Source: Thomasclavelia spiroformis
GTDB taxonomy: Bacteria; Bacillota_I; Bacilli_A; Erysipelotrichales; Coprobacillaceae
DNA: 45,086 bases
Reading direction: 5' to 3'
Assembly (NCBI GenBank): GCA_018369555.1
Contig: JAGZCC010000012.1
Span: forward strand, 1-45,086
Positions 29,010-37,396 of this stretch are shown here, one piece after another. The stretch's first letter is position 1. Each line of letters starts with the position of its first letter. The position numbers were made by a program, and so were the translations under genes. The notes below the pieces were generated by a model. The model was given only the letters and a program-made list of their open reading frames with translations. It ran no database searches and was not told the origin of the DNA.

Positions 29010-29509
29010 ATAATTCTCTTTCATTATATTCAATAATACAATTTTGCTTTAAAGATTCCTGAACATTAATTAATCTTTGATTCGATGAACCACGATATAA
29101 TAAAGATAAACTCCTTTTTTCTAATTCAAATTTTCCATCAATTAACATATCACATAACTCTAATAAGCTCTTTTTATTTACATCATCAATAATTTGCTCA
29201 TAAGTATAACCACTATATAAAATAATATTTAAATTTCTTTTTTTTTACTTCCTTACTTAATTCAATTAAAGTTTCTACTTGCAACATTGGTTCTCCACCA
29301 GATAAAGTAATTCCATCTAATAGAGGATTTTCATCGATTTCTTTTAATATCTCCGCAATTTCTTTTACATATCCGCCATTGATATCATGACTTTCAGGAT
29401 TATGACATCCTAAACAATTATGATGACATCCCTGAACAAAAATAGTATATCTAAGTCCTGGACCATCTACAATCGAATCATTAACACAGCCAAATAATCG
29501 TAATTTCAT
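29008..29509 (-). pseudogene. nrdG: Anaerobic ribonucleotide reductase activating protein, frameshifted
   Basis: NrdG is the radical-SAM activase that puts the glycyl radical on NrdD. From ATG at 29509 the frame gives 98 residues with the cluster motif C28-x3-C32-x2-C35 (QGCHHNCLGC) and SGGEPM, then stops at 29213. Translation of the next 200 bases in another frame continues the family (NLNIILYSGYTYEQIIDD ... ending NEREL, stop at 29008). The shift lies at a run of nine A (minus strand; plus-strand T at 29238-29246). Eight A would restore a 166-residue protein, the normal NrdG length. It may be a sequencing error, a true mutation, a phase-variable tract or a slippage site. It starts 2 nt after nrdD and has a weak RBS. 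Confidence 0.9.
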
Positions 29510-29511
29510 CT

Positions 29512-31740
29512 TTATTCACTTTCTAAATTTATTCGAGAAATTCTTTCAAAACCATGATGCTCATTTTCCTTTCTACCACAGCACGGACAAACATCATCAA
29601 TAATACCATTATATCCACAGATTGGATCTCGATCAACTGGATGATTTATTGCCCCATAGCCAATTCCATTATCATGCATTGCACGAATTATTTTTTCAAA
29701 TGCACTTAAATTTTTAGTTGGATCACCATCCATTTCAATATAACTAATATGTCCTCCATTAGTTAATGCATGATACGGTCCTTCTAATTTAATTTTATTA
29801 TACGCACTAATTGGATAATATACTGGTATATGGAAACTATTTGTATAATATTCTCGATCAGTTATCCCCTCTAAATTTCCAAATAATTTTTTATCCATTT
29901 TAATAAATCTACCAGAAAGTCCTTCAGCAGGAGTAGCAATCAAACTAAAATTTAAATTATATTTTTTACTTGTTTTATCCATTGCTTTTGCCATATGCCC
30001 AACAATCCTTAATCCTAAAGCTTGCGCTTTTTCACTTTCTCCATGATGGCAACCAATTAAAGCTTTTAATGTTTCAGCTAAGCCAATAAAGCCAACAGTA
30101 AGTGTCCCATGCTTCAAAACCTCACGTACCTCATCATCTGGTTTTAATTTATCACTTCCTAACCAAATTCCTTGTTCCATTAAAAATGGGTAATTTTTCA
30201 CTTTTCGACGACATTGAATTTCAAAACGTTCTAATAATTGTTCAATACACAATTCTAGCATATCATCTAATTTATTAAAAAATTCTTTTACATCTCCGTT
30301 AGAAAGAATCGCTAATCTTGGCAAATTAATTGTTGTGAAACTTAAATTACCACGACTAAAACTTATCTCATTATTTTTATCATAAATATTAGCCATAACT
30401 CTAGTACGACAACCCATATATGCAATCTCTGTCTCTGGTGTTCCCTTATAATATTTTAAATTAAATGGTGCATCAACAAATGAAAAATTTGGAAATAGAC
30501 GTTTAGCTGAGGTTTTACACGCTAATTTAAATAAATCATAATTAGGCTCACCCTCATTATAGTTTATTCCCTCTTTTACTCTAAAAATTTGAATTGGAAA
30601 AATTGGTGTTTCACCATGACCTAATCCAGCATCTGTAGCCAATAATATATTTTTCATTACCATTCTACCTTCACTAGACGTATCCATTCCATAATTAATT
30701 GAGCTAAATGGTACTTGAGCTCCAGCTCTTGAATGCATTGTATTTAAATTATGAATAAATGCCTCCATTGCCTGATATGTTTCTTTATCTGTTTCTTGAT
30801 AAGCGTTTTTATTTGAAAATTCGATAATCTTATCAAGATTTTCAATATTATTATTCAATAATTCAACTTTTATTGCTTCATTAAATTCATTATTATTATC
30901 TAATGTTGGTTTTAATACCAACTTATTTTTAATTATAGTTGCTATTTTTTCACCATCTATATTTTCAAGTAAACTAATTGCTTTAGCTAAATTATGATAA
31001 AAATGTTTTATATAAGATTTTGCTACTCCAGGAGCCATTCCATAATCAAAATTCGGTATTGCTTGACCACCATGTTGATCATTTTGATTAGATTGAATCG
31101 CAATACAAGCAAGTGCTGCATAAACACTAATACTATTTGGTCTCCGCAATACACCATGACCTGTTGAAAAACCGTTTTCAAATAATCTTTTTATATCAAT
31201 TTGACAACATGTAGTTGTAAGAGTTAAAAAATCCATATCATGAATATGAATATCCCCATTATCATGAGCTTTAGCATGTCTAGGATTTAATACAAACATT
31301 TCATTAAATTGTTTTGCTGCCTCTGTTCCATATTTTAACATTGTTCCCATTGGTGCATCGGCATTAACATTAGCATTTTCTCTTTTTAAATCACTATTCT
31401 TACTTTCAAAAAATGTTATTTCTTCAAATGTCTTCATTAAACGTGATCGCATATCTCTTTCACGAGTTCGATTTGCTCGATATAAAATATATGCCTTTGC
31501 AACTCGAACAAATCCTTGTTCAATTAATACTTCTTCCACTGTATCTTGAACTAATTCTACAGTCGGTAAAGCACTTTGCTTCTTTTCTAAATTTTTTTCA
31601 ACTATTTTGGCAATTTCTAATGCTGTTTTTAATTCATATTTGCTGCTACATGCCTGAAAAGCTTTGTATATAGCACCAGCTATTTTATCTAATTTAAAAG
31701 GAACTAAACGTCCATCTCGTTTTCTTATATTTTCTATCAT
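29512..31740 (-). CDS. nrdD: Anaerobic ribonucleoside-triphosphate reductase lacking the glycyl-radical C-terminus
   Basis: A 742-residue class III reductase that would reduce NTPs to dNTPs anaerobically. Start ATG 31740 has GGAGGAAGACGT as RBS; an in-frame ATG at 31758 lies before it. The N-terminal ATP-cone (MIENIRKRDGRLVPF), the core (HDNGDIHIHDMDF, CCQIDIKRLF, SRAGAQVPFSSINYG) and a finger-loop cysteine candidate C444 (YMGCRTRV) are present. The end is odd: CPCCGR, then FERISRI followed only by NLESE and stop. Relatives continue after this point with R-x-x-G-Y-L and about 25 more residues bearing the radical glycine; none is seen here. The zinc region also shows a single cysteine in its first pair (DPICGY). 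It is probably inactive as encoded, unless completed in trans. Confidence 0.9.
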   Translation of the reverse strand: MIENIRKRDGRLVPFKLDKIAGAIYKAFQACSSKYELKTALEIAKIVEKNLEKKQSALPTVELVQDTVEEVLIEQGFVRVAKAYILYRANRTRERDMRSRLMKTFEEITFFESKNSDLKRENANVNADAPMGTMLKYGTEAAKQFNEMFVLNPRHAKAHDNGDIHIHDMDFLTLTTTCCQIDIKRLFENGFSTGHGVLRRPNSISVYAALACIAIQSNQNDQHGGQAIPNFDYGMAPGVAKSYIKHFYHNLAKAISLLENIDGEKIATIIKNKLVLKPTLDNNNEFNEAIKVELLNNNIENLDKIIEFSNKNAYQETDKETYQAMEAFIHNLNTMHSRAGAQVPFSSINYGMDTSSEGRMVMKNILLATDAGLGHGETPIFPIQIFRVKEGINYNEGEPNYDLFKLACKTSAKRLFPNFSFVDAPFNLKYYKGTPETEIAYMGCRTRVMANIYDKNNEISFSRGNLSFTTINLPRLAILSNGDVKEFFNKLDDMLELCIEQLLERFEIQCRRKVKNYPFLMEQGIWLGSDKLKPDDEVREVLKHGTLTVGFIGLAETLKALIGCHHGESEKAQALGLRIVGHMAKAMDKTSKKYNLNFSLIATPAEGLSGRFIKMDKKLFGNLEGITDREYYTNSFHIPVYYPISAYNKIKLEGPYHALTNGGHISYIEMDGDPTKNLSAFEKIIRAMHDNGIGYGAINHPVDRDPICGYNGIIDDVCPCCGRKENEHHGFERISRINLESE

Positions 31741-31834
31741 ACGTCTTCCTCCATACAATTAGTATATCTTACTTATTATAAAAAATCATTTAATATAATC
31801 TATCAATAAAGATTTTAATATTATATTTTTAGAT

Positions 31835-31863
31835 TAAAACATCTTAGTATTTACTAAGATGCT
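31835..31863 (-). terminator. Terminator-like hairpin after the DUF4080 gene
   Basis: On the minus strand CATCTTAGTA and TACTAAGATG pair around AA, overlapping the stop codon. The U-tract is short (TTTTAATC), so termination may be partial, letting some transcription enter nrdD. No clear nrdD promoter or NrdR box is seen in 31741-31834. Confidence 0.6.
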
Positions 31864-33488
31864 TTAGGATATTTATTTACAATAACTTGATAATTTTTAT
31901 AAGTTGCAATTATGTAATATTTTTCTAATTCTTCTACTATACTATATCTAAATAAGTCTTCTTGATTTAAATCATATTTTTCTATTAACATATGTAAGAT
32001 TTTTCGACTATTTTCTTTATCAAGAGTAGCCTTCCACCATCTTTTAGGTTTTATTTTTGCAAGTAATAAATAATCTTCAATTAATTCATCTATATATTTA
32101 TTATCTAAATATTCATTTAAATACCTAAATAACTCATCATTTTGAAAATTAATTCTTTTAAAATTATGTTCTTGATAATATTGTCCTAAATTTAAAAAGA
32201 AATAAAATGGCGAAGCAACCTGTTTCATAACTTTACTCATTGTAATTGGCATTTTACCACTATTCCAATATTTCTCTAACATATCTTCAGCTAAATGAAT
32301 TTTATAAATATCATCCTTTGTAAGATCATTACTACATATTAATTCATAAGGTGGCTTACTATCATACATATATCCATATTTACTAGCTTCTTTTCTTAAA
32401 CTAGTTCCTCTAAGCAATTTTAAAAAACCCAATTGCAATTCTTTAGGATAAAAACTAAATACATTATCAAAAGATTTTGCAAATCTTTCTAAATTTTCTA
32501 GCGGTAAACCTGCAATTAAATCTAAATGAAAATCAATTTTATGATTAGTTTGTAATTCTCTAATCACTTCACTTAATCTCTTAAAATCCTGATATCTTTT
32601 AACAATTTCATTAGTTGGTTCATATGTCGATTGAATTCCAATCTCAAATCTAAGCAACCCCTCTGGTGCATAATCATTTATATAATCAATTATTCTTTGA
32701 TCTAACACATCACCATTAATTTCAAATTGGAATTGTACACCCTCACGATAATTTTCAAATATATACTTTAAAATAGCCAATGCATGTTCTGTTTTAGCAT
32801 TAAAACTTCGATCCAATAATTTAATAACCTTAACATCGGTTTTCATTAATAAATCAATTTGTTTTTTTAAATAATCTAAATTAAAAAAACGTAACCCTTT
32901 CTCTAAAGAAGACAAACAATACTGGCATTGATATGGACATCCTCTACTTGTTTCAAAATAAAGAACTCGCTTAGACATATCAGCTAAATCTCTTTTTAAT
33001 AAATATGGCGAATCTAATGATTCAATATAACTCAAATCAACCGGTTTACTTTGCCGATAATCACGATTATCTTTACTACTAACCCCTTGAATACTAACAA
33101 TTTCTCTATTTTCCAGACAATCTAAAAGCTGTTTAAAAACAATTTCTCCCTCTCCACTAATTACATAATCAATATCAAAATTATCTAAAAAATAGTCTAT
33201 CTCATAACTAACCTCTGGACCCCCTAAAATAATAATCAACTCTTTATTTTCTTTTTTTAATTTACTACATAAAATTTTAATTAAATCAACATTCCAAATA
33301 TACACACTAAAAGCAACAACTTGATTATTCATAGCAATAATCTCATTTTTAATTTTATCAAGATCCTCTTTAATCGTATATTCACAAAAATCAACATCAT
33401 GATAATTTTTTGTTGCGACATATAAAAGACGCAAAGATAAAGATTTATGAATATATTTAGAATTTAACGTCGTAATTAAAGTTTTCAT
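31854..33488 (-). CDS. B12-binding domain radical SAM protein (DUF4080 type)
   Basis: A 544-residue protein. The N-terminal ~1-140 region is a cobalamin-binding Rossmann domain (MKTLITTLNSKYIHKSLSL, VVAFSVYIWNVD, IILGGPEVSYE, YVISGEGE). The radical SAM core follows with C-x3-C-x2-C in TSRGCPYQCQYCLSS and supporting GIQS and HLDLIAGLP motifs. The C-terminal ~150 residues match the DUF4080 tail. Members are probably radical methyl- or alkyl-transferases with unknown substrate. RBS AGAGGTGATAG. It is the last gene after vanY in a same-strand run, separated by a terminator. Confidence 0.88.
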   Translation of the reverse strand: MKTLITTLNSKYIHKSLSLRLLYVATKNYHDVDFCEYTIKEDLDKIKNEIIAMNNQVVAFSVYIWNVDLIKILCSKLKKENKELIIILGGPEVSYEIDYFLDNFDIDYVISGEGEIVFKQLLDCLENREIVSIQGVSSKDNRDYRQSKPVDLSYIESLDSPYLLKRDLADMSKRVLYFETSRGCPYQCQYCLSSLEKGLRFFNLDYLKKQIDLLMKTDVKVIKLLDRSFNAKTEHALAILKYIFENYREGVQFQFEINGDVLDQRIIDYINDYAPEGLLRFEIGIQSTYEPTNEIVKRYQDFKRLSEVIRELQTNHKIDFHLDLIAGLPLENLERFAKSFDNVFSFYPKELQLGFLKLLRGTSLRKEASKYGYMYDSKPPYELICSNDLTKDDIYKIHLAEDMLEKYWNSGKMPITMSKVMKQVASPFYFFLNLGQYYQEHNFKRINFQNDELFRYLNEYLDNKYIDELIEDYLLLAKIKPKRWWKATLDKENSRKILHMLIEKYDLNQEDLFRYSIVEELEKYYIIATYKNYQVIVNKYPKAS

Positions 33489-33502
33489 TCTATCACCTCT
33501 AA

Positions 33503-33540
33503 CATAAAAATAAATAATCTAGAGAAAACTCTAGATTATT
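33503..33540 (-). terminator. Terminator of the VanY-type carboxypeptidase gene
   Basis: Minus strand AATAATCTAGAG-TTTT-CTCTAGATTATT, a 12-bp perfect stem, followed by TATTTTTATG. It overlaps the stop codon of the gene. Confidence 0.88.
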
Positions 33541-34783
33541 GTTCTTTAACTTTAGGCATAACGTTATTGTACAAACAATACTCTTCAAAAGTCCATCCAT
33601 TTTTTTGAATTTCTTTTGCAACGTCTTCTCCTACATAGCGTAAGTGCCATGGTTCATGAGCGATACCAGTAACATCATTACTACCATCTTCAAAACGAAT
33701 AATAAATCCAAATTTTGAACAATTTTTAATTACCCAACGATATTCTTCAGTATCACCAAAAGTAATTCTTTTTCCTTCAACAACACTTTGACTAGTTAAA
33801 TCAACTCCTAAACCAGTTTGATGTTCACTTGCTCCTGGTTGAGCAACATATTCATTAGCATACTGTGTATTATAACGCGCTACAAAATCTGCCATTGTTT
33901 CTACTTGAGTTTGATATGAACGATATGCACTATTTACTACTAAATTTAATCCTTCCTGTTTAGCAGCTTTGTACATTTTTGTTAAAGCATCTGATGTTTC
34001 TTTTGTCATTTTAGAATTTTGACAATCAGGTGCAACTGGAATTTCTGGATCTACTAATTCTGGTTCGTAATTATCTGGTAAATAGAATCCTTTTTTTACT
34101 AATGTCAATAAATTACTTGGATTTGTAATTGTATATTTTGTTTCAGGTTCGCCATTACTTGAAATAATAAATGGATAATTTGTAATACAAACAGCATAAT
34201 TATAATTTTTACAAGTATTATATGCATTCATATAACCTTCTAAATTTTGTAATTTATACCCCTTTACTTTACGATATGGTTTAATATCACCAGCTGTATA
34301 TTTATGATTTATTAAGTATTGAAAATCTTTTTGATTTGCACCTTCTTCAAGCAAATTCCAAATAAGTTTTTCAGTATAATCTAAGCTTTTTAATTTTGGT
34401 ACACCATTTTTAAATAAACTATCAACATTTTCAATGACTTTATCATATTTAGTATCTTTATTAATCATTAAATATCTTTCATATTCATCATATAAAGATA
34501 CTTCTGGTGACTGCTTGATCCAATTAGTAATATGATCCATTTTATCATGAGATAAAATTTCATCTTCATCTTCTGATGATAAAGATAGTATTTCACTAGC
34601 TTGTGAAAAAGAATAACCTTTAGCTAATAATTTAATTCGATTCAAATTTAAAGACACTACTAAACCAACAACCAAAACAACTGCTACTACAGCAACAATT
34701 GCTACTCTTCCAACCTTTAATCGACTTTTATGCCCATAATTATATGAACTGTAATATGAATAATCTCTTCTTTTTTTAAACAT
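33536..34783 (-). CDS. Membrane-anchored D-alanyl-D-alanine carboxypeptidase (VanY/peptidase M15B)
   Basis: A 415-residue protein with a cytosolic basic N-terminus, one membrane helix (~26-47, VGRVAIVAVVAVVLVVGLVV), a ~180-residue helical extracellular region and a C-terminal M15B zinc peptidase domain. Zinc and catalytic motifs are SAYRSYQTQ, EHQTGLGVDL (zinc His and Asp) and EPWHLRYVG (catalytic Glu, zinc His). It should trim the terminal D-Ala of peptidoglycan stem peptides outside the membrane. No van cluster or histidine kinase is nearby, so a housekeeping wall role is more likely than glycopeptide resistance. RBS GGAGTAAG. Confidence 0.92.
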   Translation of the reverse strand: MFKKRRDYSYYSSYNYGHKSRLKVGRVAIVAVVAVVLVVGLVVSLNLNRIKLLAKGYSFSQASEILSLSSEDEDEILSHDKMDHITNWIKQSPEVSLYDEYERYLMINKDTKYDKVIENVDSLFKNGVPKLKSLDYTEKLIWNLLEEGANQKDFQYLINHKYTAGDIKPYRKVKGYKLQNLEGYMNAYNTCKNYNYAVCITNYPFIISSNGEPETKYTITNPSNLLTLVKKGFYLPDNYEPELVDPEIPVAPDCQNSKMTKETSDALTKMYKAAKQEGLNLVVNSAYRSYQTQVETMADFVARYNTQYANEYVAQPGASEHQTGLGVDLTSQSVVEGKRITFGDTEEYRWVIKNCSKFGFIIRFEDGSNDVTGIAHEPWHLRYVGEDVAKEIQKNGWTFEEYCLYNNVMPKVKEQ

Positions 34784-34800
34784 TATAATCTTACTCCTAA

Positions 34801-35355
34801 CTACTTACATGTACTCAAATAATCTTCTCTACCTAAGATATATTGATCATTACCATCACTATCAATAATAACTACCAGTGGCATATTTTCTACCTCTAAC
34901 CTTCTAATCGCCTCAGGACCTAAGTCATCAAAAGCAATAATTTCGCATTTTTTAATACAATTTGACATCATTGCTCCTGCTCCACCAATAGCCCCAAAAT
35001 AAATACCATTATTTTCAACAATAGCTTCTTTAACACTTGCCTGACGATAACCCTTTCCAATCATTGAGCGCAATCCCATTTTAATTAACATTGGGGCAAA
35101 AGCATCCATTCGCCCAGAAGTTGTTGGACCTCCACTACCAAAAATTTCTCCTGGTTTACTTGGTGTTGGACCAACATAAAAAATAACTTGATCCTTTAAA
35201 GGAAATGGTAATTCTTTTCCTTCTTCAATTAATGTCATTAAGCGCTTATGTGCAGCATCTCTACCAGTATAAATTACACCACTTAACATTACTTCGTCAC
35301 CAGCATGTAATTTTTTTATCTTATCAACAGTAAGTGGTGTCTTTAAATAAATCAT
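34801..35355 (-). CDS. Class I fumarate hydratase, beta subunit (TtdB-like)
   Basis: A 184-residue subunit corresponding to the C-terminal domain of class I fumarases. It carries the substrate-binding motif GSGGPTTSGRMD and the conserved YFGAIGGAGA and FDDLGPEAI segments. It starts by an ATGA overlap with the alpha subunit stop, showing translational coupling. With the alpha subunit it converts fumarate and malate (or acts as L(+)-tartrate dehydratase, which the sequence cannot exclude). Confidence 0.9.
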   Translation of the reverse strand: MIYLKTPLTVDKIKKLHAGDEVMLSGVIYTGRDAAHKRLMTLIEEGKELPFPLKDQVIFYVGPTPSKPGEIFGSGGPTTSGRMDAFAPMLIKMGLRSMIGKGYRQASVKEAIVENNGIYFGAIGGAGAMMSNCIKKCEIIAFDDLGPEAIRRLEVENMPLVVIIDSDGNDQYILGREDYLSTCK

Positions 35356-36194
35356 AAATTTGCCTCCTTATGACGTGCTACATGACAACAAATACTAACC
35401 GCAACCGGCATTCCGGCAATATGAGTTGGATGAGTCTCAATATTCAATGATAAAGCTGTTGTTTTTCCACCATATCCAGCTGGACCAATTCCAGTAGCAT
35501 TAATCATTTCTAATAATTCTTTTTCTAAATTTGCATAACGTTCATCTTGATGATGACTACCTATCTCTCGCATCATTGCCTTTTTTGAAAGTTGAGTAAC
35601 TTTATCAAATGAGCCCCCTATTCCAACTCCAATAACCATTGGCGGACAAGCATTAGGTCCTGCATCATTAACAACTTTTAAAACAAAATCTTTAATTCCT
35701 TGTATACCATCACTTGGTTTCAACATTTTTATTTGTGACATATTTTCAGAACCAAACCCTTTTGGGGCAACTATAATTTTAAATTCATCACCCACAACAA
35801 TATCAAAATAAATAATTGCTGGAGTATTATCTTTTGTATTAATTCTATCAAACAAAGGATCTTGAACTATTGATTTTCTTAAATATCCTTCTTGGTACCC
35901 TTGGCGAACCCCTTCATTAATTGCAGCTTTTAAATCACCATCAACATGGACCTCTTGGCCAAGAGTGACATAAACAAATGCCATCCCAGTATCCTGGCAT
36001 ATTGGCATCATTTTATCGTGAGCTAAATTAGCATTATCAATTAATACATCAATTGTTTTTTTAGCTAGTGAATAAGTTTCTTCATTTTTCCTATCATTAA
36101 GAGCTTTAAAAACATCACTAGGTAAATTACATGCTGCTTCTATGCATAATTTTTTTACTGTTTTAATTATATCTTCACATTTTATTTCTCGCAT
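35352..36194 (-). CDS. Class I fumarate hydratase, alpha subunit (TtdA-like)
   Basis: A 280-residue iron-sulfur subunit. Cluster cysteines are visible in MPICQDTGMAF, GPNACPPMVIGVGIGGS and VSICCHVARHKEA, with a catalytic ETHPTH motif. The two-subunit form is typical of anaerobes; the oxygen-labile [4Fe-4S] cluster fits an anaerobic lifestyle. RBS AAGAAAGG. The frameshifted RpiR-type regulator gene ends 13 nt upstream, so both were probably in one operon. Confidence 0.92.
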   Translation of the reverse strand: MREIKCEDIIKTVKKLCIEAACNLPSDVFKALNDRKNEETYSLAKKTIDVLIDNANLAHDKMMPICQDTGMAFVYVTLGQEVHVDGDLKAAINEGVRQGYQEGYLRKSIVQDPLFDRINTKDNTPAIIYFDIVVGDEFKIIVAPKGFGSENMSQIKMLKPSDGIQGIKDFVLKVVNDAGPNACPPMVIGVGIGGSFDKVTQLSKKAMMREIGSHHQDERYANLEKELLEMINATGIGPAGYGGKTTALSLNIETHPTHIAGMPVAVSICCHVARHKEANL

Positions 36195-36207
36195 AACTTT
36201 TCCTTTC

Positions 36208-36968
36208 TTAATAAAGATAATATAATGGGCGATATCTATGTATCATTAATTCTATTATTGCAAGTAAAGTATATTTAGACATATTACTTTCTAACCTAAT
36301 TATATAGTCCATACTTATCTTAATATCTTGTTTATTAGTCAATAAAACAATTTTACATTTTGATCTTTTTAGATACTGAATTATTCTAAAATTATCTCGA
36401 ATATATTCATCATCTCCAATTACTATTGCTATACTATCTTCATTTAATGACTTAGCATATTCTAATTGTTTTTTATATTCCACTAGTGCATATACTAGTT
36501 TACCTAAGTTCAATAAATCAATTTGAAAATACAAAGATACAAAATGTAAAAAATAGTTTTGAAAAAAACAATCTTTTTACTACCTTGAATAACTTGCAAA
36601 ACCTCATCAATTATATCCCATTCTAATATACTTGACAATTTAGAAATTTCATCACATATATTTTTTAAATAATATTTTGTACATTCTTTAGGTTTGTATC
36701 TCATATTCGTTAAATCTATATTATAATTATCAAATGTTTTATCTAAAGTACATACTTGTTTAAAATGAAGATAATTTTCATAACCTAACGATTTACAAAA
36801 CCGAGAAATTGTAGCTGGAGAAACATAACATTTATCTGCAAGTTCATTAATTGACATATCGGTTATTTTAGAGAAATTACGAACTACATACCATGCAATA
36901 TTATAATTTGTATCTATTTCATTTGCAGTGTCTAAATAAATAACCAACTGATTAAATAAACTTTTCAT
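36208..36968 (-). pseudogene. MurR/RpiR family transcriptional regulator, frameshifted
   Basis: The first frame (ATG 36968, stop 36510) holds the HTH_6 domain, with NELADKCYVSPATISRFCKSLGY as the recognition region, and runs to KKIVFF. The second frame (to stop 36208) supplies the SIS-like part (VSLYFQIDLLNLGKLVYAL; DSIAIVIGDDEYI). They join at a run of seven T on the minus strand (plus-strand A at 36562-36568): eight T would give KKIVFFQNYFLHFVSLYF and one 253-residue protein, the usual size. The SIS part lacks the classical GxGxS start, as in some short RpiR members. It probably controlled the fumarase genes next to it. Sequencing error, mutation and phase variation are all possible. Confidence 0.85.
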
Positions 36969-36991
36969 TTTAACTCCTCCATCTTAGCAGT

Positions 36992-36997
36992 ATTATA
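36992..36997 (-). promoter_or_regulatory. -10 box for the regulator/fumarase operon
   Basis: TATAAT on the minus strand, 24 nt upstream of the RpiR-like start, after GTG. The -35 region is poorly conserved, suggesting dependence on an activator. Confidence 0.5.
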
Positions 36998-37085
36998 CAC
37001 TATAATTCAATAATTTAAAATAGCCTCTATATTACCAATAAAATATATCTATCACATATTTTAATACAATTATGATACATTATTA

Positions 37086-37113
37086 ACATTGTCTTGTTAT
37101 ATACTAACAATGT
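37086..37113 (+). promoter_or_regulatory. Promoter (-10 TATACT) of the candidate small RNA within an inverted repeat
   Basis: TATACT at 37100-37105 places a start point at about 37111-37112, exactly where the first RNA hairpin begins. ACATTGT (37086-37092) and ACAATGT (37107-37113) form an inverted repeat around the -10, a possible repressor site. The -35 region (near 37077-37083) does not match consensus, so the promoter may need an activator. Confidence 0.5.
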
Positions 37114-37258
37114 AGTCAAAAAGTAATTGATTTTCCCTTCAATACATGACTACAAAAACATATGATATCCTTCCCTGATATCACATAAATATTAGTATTC
37201 TTTCCCTAATAACTAATAATTTAAAAAGATGACAAGTATCCCTTCTTGTCATCTTTTT
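37111..37258 (+). ncRNA. Candidate small RNA with four C-rich-loop hairpins
   Basis: About 148 nt. Hairpin 1 (37111-37154): outer stem TGTAGTCA/TGACTACA, inner stem ATTGA/TCAAT, loop TTTTCCCT (37131-37138). Hairpin 2 (37163-37183): TGATATC/GATATCA, loop CTTCCCT. Hairpin 3 (37190-37218): TATTAGT/ACTAATA plus ATT/AAT, loop CTTTCCCT. Hairpin 4 (37223-37258): perfect 14-bp stem AAAAAGATGACAAG and its complement, loop TATCCCTT, ending in a T-tract. All four apical loops share TCCCT. Such loops are complementary to AGGGA Shine-Dalgarno sequences, as in Staphylococcus RNAIII and RsaE-type RNAs, so I infer a translation-repressing regulatory RNA. No ORF is present. The opposite strand would show AGGGA loops instead (CsrA-like), but that strand meets hairpin 4 as a terminator first. 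Confidence 0.65.
37223..37258. terminator. Terminator of the small RNA; bidirectional, also serves the dipeptidase gene
   Basis: A 14-bp perfect stem with 8-nt loop; T-tract on the plus strand at 37254-37258 and, in the other direction, from A 37223-37227. The dipeptidase gene ends at 37397 on the minus strand and would be terminated here. Confidence 0.9.
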
Positions 37259-37280
37259 ACGTTATTCAACATCCATATAA

Positions 37281-37328
37281 TTATATAATACTGATAATGC
37301 AGTCAAAAAAGAATTATTATTCTCTTCA
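37281..37328 (+). repeat. Degenerate second copy of the small RNA promoter and 5' region
   Basis: TTATATAATACTGATAATGC, AGTCAAAAAAGAATTATTAT and TCTCTTCAA align with TTATATACTAACAATGT, AGTCAAAAAGTAATTGATT and TTCCCTTCAA at 37097-37142. A better -10 (TATAAT, 37284-37289) is present, but the hairpin stems and the CCC loop core are not kept. Looks like a decayed tandem duplicate. The remainder of 37259-37396 shows no further structure. Confidence 0.45.
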
Positions 37329-37396
37329 AATTTCTACTAAAAAACTCCATTATTTGCTTAATAACCAATTAAAATAACAAACAAATCAAATACCTG

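Noticed and set aside
33536..34783. VanY as part of a glycopeptide-resistance cluster
   Set aside because: No vanHAX, vanRS or vanZ-like gene nearby; the protein is a common housekeeping wall peptidase.
37111..37258. Reading the four hairpins on the minus strand as a CsrA-binding sponge, since loops would be AGGGA
   Set aside because: The minus-strand transcript from the dipeptidase gene meets the terminator hairpin first, no minus-strand promoter is seen beyond it, and the plus strand has a correctly placed -10 and final T-tract.
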